64,000 nucleotides of DNA from Bacteroidota bacterium (GCA_023392125.1 JAEVZS010000017.1:248001-312000), one strand, 5' to 3'. Positions 50,551 to 59,929 are shown, numbered from the stretch's first letter. The notes: generated from the letters alone by a model not told the origin. Numbers and translations: made by a program.

Positions 50551-51624
50551 TTATTCACTTTCAACCTCTTCTGCTGCCGCAGCCTTTTTTGCTTTTTGGG
50601 GCTTATCCTGTGAGGTTTCTAACCCTTCCTCTCCGTTTATCTTTGCGCGGATTTTTGCTTCAATATCTTCTGCCAGCTCAGGATTATCTGCCAGTATATC
50701 TTTTACTGCATCGCGTCCCTGTCCCAGCTTGTTGTTCTCATAAGAGAACCAGGAGCCTGATTTCTGAACGATATTAAGCTCAACTCCCAGATCCAGAATT
50801 TCTCCGATTTTGGATATACCCTCACCATACATAATATCAAATTCAACTACTTTAAAAGGAGGGGCAACCTTGTTTTTGACAACTTTAACTTTGGTTCTGT
50901 TTCCAAGAATATTATCAGCTCCCTCTTTGATTTGCCCTACCCGTCTGATATCAAGTCTGACAGAAGCATAAAACTTAAGGGCATTCCCACCGGTGGTGGT
51001 TTCCGGGTTGCCGAACATCACTCCGATTTTCTCCCTGAGCTGGTTGATAAAGATACAGGCACAGCCGGTTTTATTGATTGCTCCGGTTAGCTTTCTCAGA
51101 GCCTGTGACATTAAGCGGGCCTGTAGTCCCATTTTACTGTCTCCCATTTCGCCTTCAAGTTCTCCCTTGGGGACAAGGGCAGCTACAGAGTCAATGACGA
51201 TAATATCTATTGCTCCGGAACGAATAAGGTGTTCAGCAATCTCAAGTGCCTGCTCACCATTGTCTGGCTGGGATATAAGCAGATTTTCAGTATCAATGCC
51301 TAGTTTCTCTGCATAGGATTTGTCAAAGGCATGCTCTGCATCGATAAATGCGGCCATGCCACCCGCTTTCTGAGCTTCCGCTATGCAGTGCATGGATAAG
51401 GTCGTTTTACCGGAAGATTCGGGCCCGTATATTTCAATTATTCTGCCTCTTGGAATACCACCTATCCCTAATGCAATATCAAGTCCGAGAGAACCAGTTG
51501 ATATAGAGGGCAGGTCAAGCACCTTTTCATCACTTAGCTTCATGATGGTGCCCTTACCATAGGTTTTCTCAAGTTTATCAATGGTAAGCTGTAGTGCTTT
51601 TAATTTTTCAGAATTCTTGTTCAT
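50551..51624 (-). CDS. recA: Recombinase RecA
   Basis: A 357-residue RecA: Walker A GPESSGKTTL (67-76), Walker B IIVIDSVAALVP (about 140-151), L1 GEMGDSKMGLQARLMSQALRKL (split), INQLREKIGVMFGNPETTTGGNALKFYASVRLDIRR (L2 and adjacent). The C-terminus is acidic and Lys/Ala-rich (KPQKAKKAAAAEEVESE), as usual. It mediates strand exchange and the SOS response; no lexA or SOS box is obvious to me here. It has its own promoter region (51625-51804), divergent from the aminopeptidase gene. Confidence 0.98.
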   Translation of the reverse strand: MNKNSEKLKALQLTIDKLEKTYGKGTIMKLSDEKVLDLPSISTGSLGLDIALGIGGIPRGRIIEIYGPESSGKTTLSMHCIAEAQKAGGMAAFIDAEHAFDKSYAEKLGIDTENLLISQPDNGEQALEIAEHLIRSGAIDIIVIDSVAALVPKGELEGEMGDSKMGLQARLMSQALRKLTGAINKTGCACIFINQLREKIGVMFGNPETTTGGNALKFYASVRLDIRRVGQIKEGADNILGNRTKVKVVKNKVAPPFKVVEFDIMYGEGISKIGEILDLGVELNIVQKSGSWFSYENNKLGQGRDAVKDILADNPELAEDIEAKIRAKINGEEGLETSQDKPQKAKKAAAAEEVESE

Positions 51625-51804
51625 GGTTTTTGCAGGATAGTTATAGTGAAATTAGTTTTTAGACCGACATTTTCCAAACATTATAATCAATTCTTATTTT
51701 TTGAATGGATACTGGTTAAGTGTCTGTTTATTCTTATTTTGTATGTCATTTGAATGTAAATCAAAGAAGGCAGACCGAACTGAATCTGCGTTCTGATATT
51801 ATTT

Positions 51805-52845
51805 ATGAAAAAAATAGTGAAGCGTACCATAGTCGTATTACTGATGATTGTACTGGGCGGGCTTGTGTGGAATTATCAATTGGTGTATTATGGCCTGAAG
51901 CAGGGGGCGGGTCAGCTGACTATTGTGCTGAAAGCCCGTCCTGTGGATGAGATACTATCGGATCCTCTTTATCCTGATTCACTGAAAGCAAGAATCAGTC
52001 TGATTCAGGAAATACGGCAATTTGCATTTGATTCGTTGGGAATAAATTATTCTGACAACTATACTACTTTTTATAATCAGGAAGATAAGCCGTTGCTGTG
52101 GGTGGTGACCGGAGCGGAGCCGTTTAAGCTGGTGGCCCGGGAATGGAAGTTTCCTTTTCTTGGAAGTTTTACATACAAAGGTTTTTTTGATTATGAAATG
52201 GCAGTGAAAGAAAAAGATGCTTTACTAAATCATGGACTGGATGCTGCTATTGACGAAGTCGAAGGCTGGTCAACCCTCGGATGGTTTAGGGATCCCATAT
52301 TGAGTAATATGCTTAAAAGACCGGCAGGTGGTCTGGCTAACCTGATTATTCATGAACTGACACATGGAACCTTATATATCAAAGACAATGTGCAGTACAA
52401 TGAAAATCTGGCAAGTTTTGTAGGTGACAGAGGAGCATTGCTGTTTCTGGAATATAAGTATGGGAAGGATTCTGACGAGTACAGAGATTATGTAAAGCGA
52501 AAAGAACTGTCAGCCGGTTATATTGAGCTTGTATTGAATGGCGCCGATCAGCTTGACAGCCTGTACGCCTCATTCGGGACAGATATGCCTTATGAAAAAA
52601 GGCAGGCGGCTAAGGAAGAGAAGCTAAAGGAGCTTATTGCTGGCTTCAAAGACTATCTGGCATATTATAAGGACAGGGAGCCTGCGTTTTATAACAGGCT
52701 GGATTCTATTAATAATACTTATTTTTTAGGCTACAGAACATACAGACAGGATCAGGATATGTTTGAAATGGAACTTAATGAGTCATTTAATGGTAATTTT
52801 AAGGAATATCTTAATTATCTGAAAAGAACATATCCTTCTTTATAA
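51805..52845 (+). CDS. Putative aminopeptidase (PF10023-type)
   Basis: A 346-residue protein with an N-terminal membrane segment (about 5-22) and the zinc site NLIIHELTHGTLY, His183-Glu184-x-x-His187. Early text matches the family: YY-LKQGAGQL (about 28-38), PFLGSFTYKGFF (117-128), GWSTLGWFRDPILS (154-167) and NENLASFVGDRGA, where Glu in 'YNENLA' is a candidate third ligand. The family (DUF2265) is predicted to be periplasmic aminopeptidases in Proteobacteria and other phyla. Substrate unknown. Confidence 0.88.
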   Translation: MKKIVKRTIVVLLMIVLGGLVWNYQLVYYGLKQGAGQLTIVLKARPVDEILSDPLYPDSLKARISLIQEIRQFAFDSLGINYSDNYTTFYNQEDKPLLWVVTGAEPFKLVAREWKFPFLGSFTYKGFFDYEMAVKEKDALLNHGLDAAIDEVEGWSTLGWFRDPILSNMLKRPAGGLANLIIHELTHGTLYIKDNVQYNENLASFVGDRGALLFLEYKYGKDSDEYRDYVKRKELSAGYIELVLNGADQLDSLYASFGTDMPYEKRQAAKEEKLKELIAGFKDYLAYYKDREPAFYNRLDSINNTYFLGYRTYRQDQDMFEMELNESFNGNFKEYLNYLKRTYPSL

Positions 52846-52903
52846 GCACTAACAAAGGCGAACCTGAAAATAGATTTGGTATAGGGTTTGCGTTATCACT
52901 CCT

Positions 52904-53719
52904 ATGAAGCAGTTCAATTTAAAACGCTGGGTTATTATACTTATCGTACCGGTTCTATTTTCATTCGTCTCCGGACCTGAGAAAGACTACCGGCTAATGA
53001 AGAATGGCAGCTTTTTTAAAGGCGAGAAAATGAAGTTCCGGCTTCATTACGGTTTTTTTAATGCCGGAGAAGCCCATTTTGAAGTCCACCCGGATTTCTA
53101 TAAAGTCAATAACCGTACCTGCTATAAAATAACCGTTTTTGGCAAATCAACCGGAGCTTTTGATATGATGATACGTATCAGGGATACGTGGGGGTCTTAT
53201 ATGGATACTTCTGCGTTGATTTCGCAACGGTCATACAGAGATATTGAGGAGAATAATTTCAAGCTAAAGGAGTATGTGAATTTTTTTCCCCTGGAGGGGA
53301 GAGCACACGTAGAAAGACACCGTAAAGGGGAATTTCATGAGGACTATGTTGTTCCTAATAATGTTCAGGATATTATCAGCGGGTTTTACTTTTTGCGTAC
53401 CGTAGATTATCATAGTCTCAAAAAAGGAGATATCGTGAGAGTGGATGCCTTTTTTGAAAATGAGATTTATGATTTTGCTGTCCGGTACGATGGAATAGAA
53501 AATGTTAAAACCAAATTTGGCAAGATCAGAGCGATAAAGCTGACTCCGCTTATGCCGGAAAATTCATTGTTTGATGGTAGTAATTCAATCACCTGCTGGC
53601 TGTCTGATGATGCTAATAAAATGCCTCTTAAGGTGAAAGCCAAGATGTTTGTCGGGGCGGTTGAAATAGATCTTGAAAGTTTCTCAGGATTGAAGAATCC
53701 TTCCTGTTTCAAGAGGTAA
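52904..53719 (+). CDS. DUF3108 domain protein
   Basis: A 271-residue exported protein with a signal peptide (about 1-22). The rest matches DUF3108: FFKGEKMKFRLHYGFFNAGEAHFEV (split at about 37-61), TGAFDMMIRIRDTWGSYMD, a YFHSLKKGD-like segment and LTPLMPENSLFDGSNSITCWLSDDANKMPLKVKAKMFVGAVEIDL at the end. The fold is an outer-membrane or periplasmic beta-barrel-like domain of unknown role. It lies 58 bases after the aminopeptidase gene and 38 before the TlpA-like gene, all on the plus strand. Confidence 0.85.
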   Translation: MKQFNLKRWVIILIVPVLFSFVSGPEKDYRLMKNGSFFKGEKMKFRLHYGFFNAGEAHFEVHPDFYKVNNRTCYKITVFGKSTGAFDMMIRIRDTWGSYMDTSALISQRSYRDIEENNFKLKEYVNFFPLEGRAHVERHRKGEFHEDYVVPNNVQDIISGFYFLRTVDYHSLKKGDIVRVDAFFENEIYDFAVRYDGIENVKTKFGKIRAIKLTPLMPENSLFDGSNSITCWLSDDANKMPLKVKAKMFVGAVEIDLESFSGLKNPSCFKR

Positions 53720-53757
53720 AATTTTTTACCTGAATAAATTATTAATAATTTTAAAAA

Positions 53758-55125
53758 ATGAAAGTACATTTTGTTATATCCCGATGGACTCTGTCTGTCG
53801 GGTTTATCGTTTTTTCTCTTGCTGGTCTGGCATCAAAAGGTCAGGGTGTTTTAACCGGTACAATTCAGAATCTTGGAAGTTCTCCCTATGTATATATTTA
53901 TGAATTTCTTGGATCTGATCTGTTAAAGATGGATTCTGTCAAGCATAAGGAAGGACGTTTTTCCTATCCCTTACGTAAAGATTTTCCGAGAGGATTTTAT
54001 AAAATAGGGGCTTCAGAAGAAGCGTCCGTCGCGATGATTTTATCTCCGGCTGAGAAACCGGTTCTCTCCGTTGATCTGAAAGATATTGAGTCTTCGTACT
54101 CCTTTTCTGATTCTAAGGAAAACCTGGCTTATAAGGAGTTCAACACTATCAACCAGCGTCAGAGCGATTTTTTTAACAATCTGAATAAAGAAGCTCAGCT
54201 TGCGCAGTCCCAATATTCCTCAGATGCTGATGCATACCAGAAAGTAATCAATGGTCTTCAAAAACGACTTGACTCTTCCAACACAGAAAGAAAGAAACAG
54301 GTAAATGCGTTGCAGGCTAAATATGCCGGAACTTTTATGGAAAAGTTTATGAAGATGTTTTCATTCGATGCAGACAATAAGGAAACTTTTTTCTCGCCGA
54401 CGGATTTTACTGATACTGAGCTATCAAGAGGGGATATGCTGCCTTCAAAAATTGCTTTGTACATGCAGCGCTTTGTTGCGCAGGATTTGGATAGCTGGAA
54501 AGAGGCTTCAGAGGTTATATTGGCCAGAGCTACTGTCGCCAATCGCAATAAGGAAGTTTTATATGGAACCATTATCCGGAATATGGTCAACTCAGATCTT
54601 AAGTATGCAAAAAAGCTTGCCAAACAGTATATCGCTGAGTTTCCCCAGAGCGCTACTGCAAAGTACTTTTGGGATGCTCTGCCTAAAGAACCACCGGTGG
54701 CCGGCGAAGAAGCACCTGATATAACGCTGGAAACACCTGAAGGGAAAAAATTGTCTCTCAGTTCTTTAAGGGGAAAAGTTGTATTGCTTGATTTCTGGGC
54801 TTCATGGTGCGGACCTTGCCGTGCGGAAAATCCCAATGTTGCGCGGGCATATGATGCATATAAAGATAAAGGATTTACAGTGTATAGTGTATCGCTTGAT
54901 ACGGATAGAAATAAATGGCTGAAGGCCATTGAAACAGATAAGCTTTCGTGGGAAAGCCATGTGTCTGATCTGAAGGGCTGGCAGTCAGCGCCAGCCCGTC
55001 TGTATGGGGTAAGCGGAATTCCGAGCACTTTTCTTCTGGATTCTACAGGAAAAGTTGTCGCTGTAAATTTACGCGGGGCTTCTCTGCACAATAAGTTGCG
55101 AGAGCTGTTGGGAGACAAAGAATAA
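53758..55125 (+). CDS. TlpA-like thioredoxin protein with DUF4369
   Basis: A 455-residue exported protein with a signal peptide (about 1-28). DUF4369 beta-rich region at about 30-120; a helical spacer (120-310); then a TlpA/AhpC-TSA domain (about 315-455) with EEAPDITLETPEGK and the redox motif WASWCGPCRAENP, Cys351 and Cys354, a classic thioredoxin-like site. Cis-Pro is in VSGIPSTFLLD. It probably reduces disulfides in periplasmic partners. It has the same design as the protein at 1494 but a WCGPC rather than NCGHC motif. Confidence 0.92.
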   Translation: MKVHFVISRWTLSVGFIVFSLAGLASKGQGVLTGTIQNLGSSPYVYIYEFLGSDLLKMDSVKHKEGRFSYPLRKDFPRGFYKIGASEEASVAMILSPAEKPVLSVDLKDIESSYSFSDSKENLAYKEFNTINQRQSDFFNNLNKEAQLAQSQYSSDADAYQKVINGLQKRLDSSNTERKKQVNALQAKYAGTFMEKFMKMFSFDADNKETFFSPTDFTDTELSRGDMLPSKIALYMQRFVAQDLDSWKEASEVILARATVANRNKEVLYGTIIRNMVNSDLKYAKKLAKQYIAEFPQSATAKYFWDALPKEPPVAGEEAPDITLETPEGKKLSLSSLRGKVVLLDFWASWCGPCRAENPNVARAYDAYKDKGFTVYSVSLDTDRNKWLKAIETDKLSWESHVSDLKGWQSAPARLYGVSGIPSTFLLDSTGKVVAVNLRGASLHNKLRELLGDKE

Positions 55126-55147
55126 TATTGTGTACTGAATGCGGATT

Positions 55148-55200
55148 AAACGAACTGCCTGAGCATGTGAAATAGTGCTCAGGCAGTTCGTTTTTTATTT
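55148..55200 (+). terminator. Terminator after the TlpA-like gene
   Basis: CGAACTGCCTGAGCA (55151-55165) pairs perfectly with TGCTCAGGCAGTTCG (55176-55190) around a ten-base loop, then TTTTTTATTT. Flanking AAA/TTT can lengthen the stem. Confidence 0.93.
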
Positions 55201-55433
55201 AAGAGAGGTAACGTAATCAGAAAAATAGTATTCAGGGATTGGGGGAGTCAGATGGAATTGAAGGTATTATATTGATATATTGATTTTAGAAAATATACAG
55301 CCTTAATTGTAGCTGTTCCTTATACGTGTGGTATGAGCCCGCCTTGCTTTCTAATTGAGGATATGGATAATGGGGGCAAGCCGGATGGATGGATTTATGA
55401 AGGAGAAAATGATATTGAGAATAGAATAATACA
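55201..55433. other. Gene-free intergenic stretch
   Basis: No supported gene or structured element is visible between the two terminators. A plus-strand open frame from about 55333 runs through the next hairpin and has no family-like features, so it is not called. Confidence 0.6.
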
Positions 55434-55459
55434 AAAAAAGGGGCTTAAGCCCCTTTTTT
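55434..55459 (-). terminator. Terminator of the DUF6089-type gene
   Basis: GGGGCTTAAGCCCC (55440-55453) flanked by AAAAAA and TTTTTT forms a symmetric hairpin 37 bases after the stop of the minus-strand gene at 55496. Confidence 0.85.
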
Positions 55460-55495
55460 CATTTCTTTTAGAGAATATAATTTTTCAGGATTTGA

Positions 55496-56347
55496 TTAGA
55501 ATCGTTTTCTCATCGGAGCTCTTCTCAGCTTGTAGTACGATTTCTTAGAGATGAATGTATATCTGATTTTTACCTGAGACATAAAGTAGCCGTCCTTTCT
55601 ATCCGGATTTCCTCTGTACTGACCGCTTTTCAGCCAATAATCATCACCTCGTCCTGTTTTGTTGGATATCTCGGCAGCGGTTCTGTTTTCAAAATCCTCA
55701 AACATACGCCATTCTCTTGAACTCACATCATCCAGACGATCGGTAAAGGTTTTACGATATCCGAATTCAAGCATGATATCATAGTTTTTATTTAGTGTAT
55801 AAGAGAAAGCTGCTCCATAAGGAATAACTGCCGTAATGGGACTATAGCGGACTCCCTCCGTTTCGAGTTGTCTTAACGCATGCCATTTTCCGTTCAGAGA
55901 ACCTTCCGGTCTGAAATATAGCAAGCCGACTCCGGCGTATGCATATATGTTCCAGGGCTTTCTTTTGTGAGCATAGCGCTCGTAGGGATTAAGCTGGATA
56001 TATCCTGCAACAATAAGCTCAACATTGTTGGATCTGAAATCAAGATTTCTTCTTTCCCAGACATCATCTGAATAAAGTCTGAAATAGTTTAGGTCTGCTT
56101 TAATACCAATGTTGTTTGTCATTCTCAGCATGGCGCCAATCCCAAGATTAGGTCTGAACTGAAGACACTCGTACTTGTCACACAGATCGCCATAGTAAGA
56201 ACTTAGGCCCAAGCCAGCTGTCAGACTTAGACGTTCATTGTTAAGGAGAGAGCGGTTTATTAACCCCCTGCTTCTTTGCGCAGCAGCCTGGAAACAAAGA
56301 AGTATGCTTAATGCCAGAATTAAAGGCCTGATTTTTCCTGAATTCAT
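55496..56347 (-). CDS. DUF6089-like outer membrane beta-barrel protein
   Basis: A 283-residue protein with a signal peptide ending in QAAAQ (about 22-26) and an alternating, aromatic beta-strand pattern thereafter (for example LTAGLGLSSYYGDL, NIGIKADLNYFRLYS, WNIYAYAGVGLLYFRP, FSYTLNKNYDIMLEFGYRKTFTDRLDDVS). SYYGDL near the start and the TFTDRLDDVS turn are typical of the Bacteroidota family DUF6089. It ends with a basic stretch (KSYYKLRRAPMRKRF) instead of the usual aromatic residue. An outer-membrane location is expected; the role is unknown. Confidence 0.83.
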   Translation of the reverse strand: MNSGKIRPLILALSILLCFQAAAQRSRGLINRSLLNNERLSLTAGLGLSSYYGDLCDKYECLQFRPNLGIGAMLRMTNNIGIKADLNYFRLYSDDVWERRNLDFRSNNVELIVAGYIQLNPYERYAHKRKPWNIYAYAGVGLLYFRPEGSLNGKWHALRQLETEGVRYSPITAVIPYGAAFSYTLNKNYDIMLEFGYRKTFTDRLDDVSSREWRMFEDFENRTAAEISNKTGRGDDYWLKSGQYRGNPDRKDGYFMSQVKIRYTFISKKSYYKLRRAPMRKRF

Positions 56348-56547
56348 TGATATCTAAAAGTTAGCTTCAAATTTAAGTAAGTTTATGAAGACTCGCAACT
56401 CTGTTTTGTCAGCACAATATAATTCAAAATGTTTTTTATGTCTTCATGATAGTGATAAAAAATAACCTTGTTACCCTGTGTTTTAATAAAAAATGCAAAC
56501 TTATCTTTGAAAAAGTAAGTTTCATGTGTGTTATTTTGCTTCGTTAT

Positions 56548-57750
56548 ATGAAGATTTTCTCTATTATAATTCTCATTGCAGGAACTTTCTTTTTTTTGAG
56601 TTCATGTGATTTATCCAGCGAAAAAAAATCTGACAACGATTTGCTGGCAGATTCGGTCCAGGCCGGTACTTTGGTATATCCGCCCGGACCCGTCGCCGAT
56701 CATAAGGATGCCAATGCAGAGCGGGTTGCGATGATTGATTCGGTGATAGACCGGTATGTTTCACGAAGACAGTTTAATGGTGTGGTACTGGTCGGAGATA
56801 AGGGCTCCGTTGTATATCAGGGAGTAAAAGGATTTGGAAATCATCTGACTTCCGAGCCCCTGACGCTGACTACTTCTTTTCATCTTGCCTCTGTCAGTAA
56901 GCAATTTACTGCGGTTGCTGTTATGATGCTGGCAGAGGAGGGGAAGCTGAGCTATACAGACACTGTTGGCAGTTATATTGAAAACTTCCCGTACAAAGAT
57001 GTAACCATTCATCAGCTGCTCAATCATACTTCAGGGCTTCCGGACATATCCGAATATATCCCTCAGTTTCTTGGATTCTGGGATACATGCAAAATAGCAG
57101 TTAATGAAGATGTACCGTGGATACTTAGTAATCTGAAGCCTTCGGTTAAATTTTTGCCTGGTAAGAGATTTTCATATAGTAATACGGGATATATTCTTCT
57201 TGCCCTGATCATTGAAAAAGTAAGCGGACTGAGTTATGGAGAGTTTCTCAAGCAACGTGTTTTTGAACCTCTGAATATGACCCATACATTTGTCTACAAC
57301 TATTCAGATCTGAACAGCTGTCCCGTGACAGCCAGAGCATATGCGACATATAAATATTCTTACGTGCCTTTTGAAGATGACATTCGTAACGGACTGGTGG
57401 GGGAGAAGGGAATTTATTCATCAGCAATGGATCTGCTCAGGTGGGACCAGGCTCTGTATAGTAATAAACTTTTGAGCCAGCAGAGCCTGGACAATGCTTT
57501 TTCCAGAAGTACTCTTAAAAACGGGAAGCAGATTGATTATGGATATGGCTGGCGTATTCCGCGTAAAGCGGATAATATTGTCTACCACTTTGGTTATTGG
57601 AAAGGTTCCAGAGCGGCGTTTATCCGGGTGCTTGATAAGCAATACACTATTATTATTTTAAATAATACCAGCAGCAGGAAGTTGCGAACAATTGCACGTG
57701 AAATATTGGATATTCTGTATCTGAATGCTGAGGATAAGCCCGTTTTTTAA
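56548..57750 (+). CDS. Serine beta-lactamase-like lipoprotein
   Basis: Translation is taken from ATG 56548 (MKIFSIIILIAGTFFFLSSC), which gives a lipoprotein signal with lipidated Cys20; the frame upstream is not family-like. The 400-residue protein has a class C beta-lactamase/penicillin-binding-protein domain (about 60-395): SxxK as Ser115-Val-Ser-Lys118 (LASVSKQFT), YSNTGY (Tyr-x-Asn), and HFGYWKGSRA near the C-terminus in place of KTG. Members include D-aminopeptidases, esterases and carboxypeptidases; beta-lactamase activity is not implied. It diverges from the DUF6089 gene. Confidence 0.9.
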   Translation: MKIFSIIILIAGTFFFLSSCDLSSEKKSDNDLLADSVQAGTLVYPPGPVADHKDANAERVAMIDSVIDRYVSRRQFNGVVLVGDKGSVVYQGVKGFGNHLTSEPLTLTTSFHLASVSKQFTAVAVMMLAEEGKLSYTDTVGSYIENFPYKDVTIHQLLNHTSGLPDISEYIPQFLGFWDTCKIAVNEDVPWILSNLKPSVKFLPGKRFSYSNTGYILLALIIEKVSGLSYGEFLKQRVFEPLNMTHTFVYNYSDLNSCPVTARAYATYKYSYVPFEDDIRNGLVGEKGIYSSAMDLLRWDQALYSNKLLSQQSLDNAFSRSTLKNGKQIDYGYGWRIPRKADNIVYHFGYWKGSRAAFIRVLDKQYTIIILNNTSSRKLRTIAREILDILYLNAEDKPVF

Positions 57751-57838
57751 ATTTTCTGTAGGTTATTTTCGGATTATTAATGGAAATAATTTACTTTTGC
57801 ACTTTAAAACTGATACACATTAAAACTACAAATAAGTA

Positions 57839-57982
57839 ATGGCAGTAACTACTCTTAAAAGGAAAGCGAGAAGAAATTCAGCAAAAGCTGGAAAAAAAGC
57901 GCAGAAAATGAAGCTTTTGAACTGGAAGCCGGTTATTAAGAAGGTGGATATTGAGGAGCTTAGAGCAGCAAAAGCTGAATAA
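57839..57982 (+). CDS. Small basic protein, 47 residues
   Basis: A 47-codon frame from ATG 57839 to TAA 57982, starting MAVTTLKRKARRNSAKAG and ending NWKPVIKKVDIEELRAAKAE. It is very Lys/Arg-rich in the first 30 residues and turns acidic at the end. A short AT-rich 5' region precedes it and a hairpin terminator follows, so it has the layout of an independent gene. I recall similar short basic proteins in Bacteroidota, but cannot name the family; RNA, ribosome or DNA binding is a guess from charge. Confidence 0.75.
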   Translation: MAVTTLKRKARRNSAKAGKKAQKMKLLNWKPVIKKVDIEELRAAKAE

Positions 57983-57994
57983 GTAAAAGTATAA

Positions 57995-58018
57995 AAAGAG
58001 GCAGAAGCCTCTTTTTTG
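57995..58018. terminator. Terminator after the 47-residue gene
   Basis: AAAGAGGC (57995-58002), loop AGAA, GCCTCTTT (58007-58014), TTTG. It also lies just after the stop of the converging phosphodiesterase gene. Confidence 0.88.
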
Positions 58019-58019
58019 T

Positions 58020-58523
58020 TTAGTTTATACCGCGTTTCCCCAGCTCAATTGCCTGCATATTTTTTATTTGTCCGGCAGCAAGATCCATTTTCAGTATTGT
58101 GCGGAACTTATGAAATCCGTGATGTCCGGCTGCACCTGGATTGATATACAGTAGATTGTTTTTTTTGTCCGGGGCAACTTTGAGAATATGGGAATGTCCG
58201 CAGATAAGAATCTGGGGCTTATGTTCTTCAATCAGCTTTTGGACTTCTTTGGTATATCTGGGTATAGAGCCGGCAATATGAATAATAACTATCCGGATAT
58301 TTTCCTCTTCAAATAAATGCCATTCCGGATGCTTAAGACGCACGGATTTGTCATCTATATTGCCAAAAACAGCTTTGTAGGGTTTAAACTCTGAAAGCCG
58401 ATGGCTGATATCAGTATTTCCGATATCACCGGCATGCCAGATCTCATCACAATCGTTAAAGTGTGAAAATATGGAGTCGTCAAGAAAACCATGGGTGTCA
58501 GAAAGTATACCTATTCGTTTCAT
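58020..58523 (-). CDS. YfcE/MJ0936-type metallophosphoesterase
   Basis: A 167-residue phosphoesterase with all metal-binding blocks: GILSDTHGFLDD (Asp8, His10), DEIWHAGDIGNTDI (Asp37), AVFGNIDD (Asn-Ile-Asp), HIAGS and ILICGHSHILKV (Gly-His-Ser-His), then PGAAGHHG near the end. YfcE and MJ0936 hydrolyse phosphodiesters in vitro; the cellular substrate is unknown. The gene converges with the 47-residue gene and is divergent from the OmpA-like gene. Confidence 0.93.
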   Translation of the reverse strand: MKRIGILSDTHGFLDDSIFSHFNDCDEIWHAGDIGNTDISHRLSEFKPYKAVFGNIDDKSVRLKHPEWHLFEEENIRIVIIHIAGSIPRYTKEVQKLIEEHKPQILICGHSHILKVAPDKKNNLLYINPGAAGHHGFHKFRTILKMDLAAGQIKNMQAIELGKRGIN

Positions 58524-58568
58524 TGTTATGTAAAGCTAAAAAATAATCCTATTTTAGAGTGGTTAACT

Positions 58569-59276
58569 ATGAAAACTATGCTAAGAATCTGTTGCTCTTT
58601 TTTTCTTTCTATCCTGCTGCTGCCATTACAGGCACAGGAACTGGTCCCTACTGATGAGATGGCGCTGGTAACTTTTATTGTGAGTGACTATGACCTTATT
58701 CCGGAGCCCGGTGCTATAATCAGAGTGGAGTCCGAGCAGTTGAATGTTAATGAGAAACTGGAAGCAGATATTAACGGGGTGGCCAATATCCTTTTGCCGG
58801 AAGGCGGCAAATTCTCGCTGAAAGTGCTTAAGTTCGGTGAAACGTTTGATTTTGGTTTAATGGAAGTACCTGTAACCAAGGGATCCCTGAAATTAACCAG
58901 TCAGCTTAAGATACGCATTATTGAAAATTATGTGCGAAACTTTACGCTGGATGAAGTGTATTTTGAAACAGGCTCTTATACGTTGGCTGAAAACTCCATG
59001 GTAGCGCTCAATAAGTTGCTAAGCGCCCTGCAGTTTAATCCGAAAATGAAGGTAGAGATTGCAGGTCATACGGATAATGTCGGCAATCCTCAGGCGAACC
59101 TTAATTTGTCCCAGCACAGGGCTGATGCTATTCTGAACTGGCTGGTCGGAAAAGGAGTGGAGCAAAGCCGTCTGATTGCTAAAGGATATGGAGATAGTAA
59201 ACCGATCGCAGATAACTCAATGGAAGCCGGCCGGAAGAAAAACCGAAGAACAGAAGTGCGTATAATCGAGGAGTAA
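58569..59276 (+). CDS. OmpA-family outer membrane protein
   Basis: The ATG at 58569 starts a signal peptide (MKTMLRICCSFFLSILLLPLQAQ); the upstream codons of the frame overlap the divergent gene. After an N-terminal beta-rich domain of unknown type (about 25-120) comes an OmpA C-terminal peptidoglycan-binding domain (about 130-235): VYFETGSYTLAENSMVALNKL, VEIAGHTDNVGNPQANLNLSQHRADAI (split) and GYGDSKPIADN...GRKKNRRTEV. The conserved Asp and Arg of the diaminopimelate site are present (TDN and RRTEV). It likely anchors the outer membrane to peptidoglycan. Confidence 0.93.
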   Translation: MKTMLRICCSFFLSILLLPLQAQELVPTDEMALVTFIVSDYDLIPEPGAIIRVESEQLNVNEKLEADINGVANILLPEGGKFSLKVLKFGETFDFGLMEVPVTKGSLKLTSQLKIRIIENYVRNFTLDEVYFETGSYTLAENSMVALNKLLSALQFNPKMKVEIAGHTDNVGNPQANLNLSQHRADAILNWLVGKGVEQSRLIAKGYGDSKPIADNSMEAGRKKNRRTEVRIIEE

Positions 59277-59284
59277 ACTCCTGA

Positions 59285-59929
59285 TTATACGATTCCCCAT
59301 TTTGAGGGATTCTCTCTCCATACTTTAAGTGATGTCAGATCTTTTGGCTCAATTAATCCTTTTTCAATAGCAACTTCGACAAGTGTATCATAATTGCTCA
59401 AAGAGATTAGCGGAAGACCGGCTGCTTTGAATGATTCAAGGGATATATCAAAGCCATAGGTGAAAATTGCAGCCATGCCCAGAGTATTTAATCCTGCTTT
59501 CTTTAATTCGGCAGCTGCTTTTAATGAGCTTCCGCCGGTTGATATAAGGTCTTCAATAATAACTACCTTTTGTCCGGGTACAACTTTTCCTTCGATCAGA
59601 TTTTCCAGCCCGTGGTCCTTGGGTTTGGGGCGTACATATAAAAACGGAAGCTCAAGCAGGTCAGCAACGAGCGCTCCCTGAGGAATGCCGGCAGTGGCCA
59701 CCCCGGCGATTGCCTCAACATCAGAAAAATGATCCTTTATACATTCTGCCAGTAGTGTTTTCACGAGTGTTCTTGTCTCGGGAAATGACAACGAAAGCCG
59801 GTTATCGCAATAAATTGGCGAATTCCAGCCGGAAGCCCACTTAAACGGAGCAGTGGGGCTTAATCTGATAGCTCCGATTTTCAGTAAATTTTCTGCAATC
59901 GCTCTGGCAGACGAAATTTTTGTGCTCAT
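59285..59929 (-). CDS. pyrE: Orotate phosphoribosyltransferase
   Basis: The start is put at ATG 59929 (MSTKISSARAI), the family-like N-terminus; three more codons upstream are possible. The 214-residue enzyme joins orotate to PRPP in pyrimidine synthesis. Motifs: FKWASGWNSPIYCDNRL (about 29-45), LYVRPKPKDHGLENLIEG (about 97-114) and the PRPP loop VVIIEDLISTGGSSLKAA (about 121-138). A nine-base gap separates its stop from the OmpA-like gene, convergently. Confidence 0.96.
   Translation of the reverse strand: MSTKISSARAIAENLLKIGAIRLSPTAPFKWASGWNSPIYCDNRLSLSFPETRTLVKTLLAECIKDHFSDVEAIAGVATAGIPQGALVADLLELPFLYVRPKPKDHGLENLIEGKVVPGQKVVIIEDLISTGGSSLKAAAELKKAGLNTLGMAAIFTYGFDISLESFKAAGLPLISLSNYDTLVEVAIEKGLIEPKDLTSLKVWRENPSKWGIV

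Noticed and set aside
54258..55118. 286-codon minus-strand open frame
   Set aside because: It is antisense to the TlpA-like gene with an intact WCGPC site.
55333..55548. 71-codon plus-strand frame
   Set aside because: It passes through the terminator palindrome and into the converging gene; no homology-like pattern.
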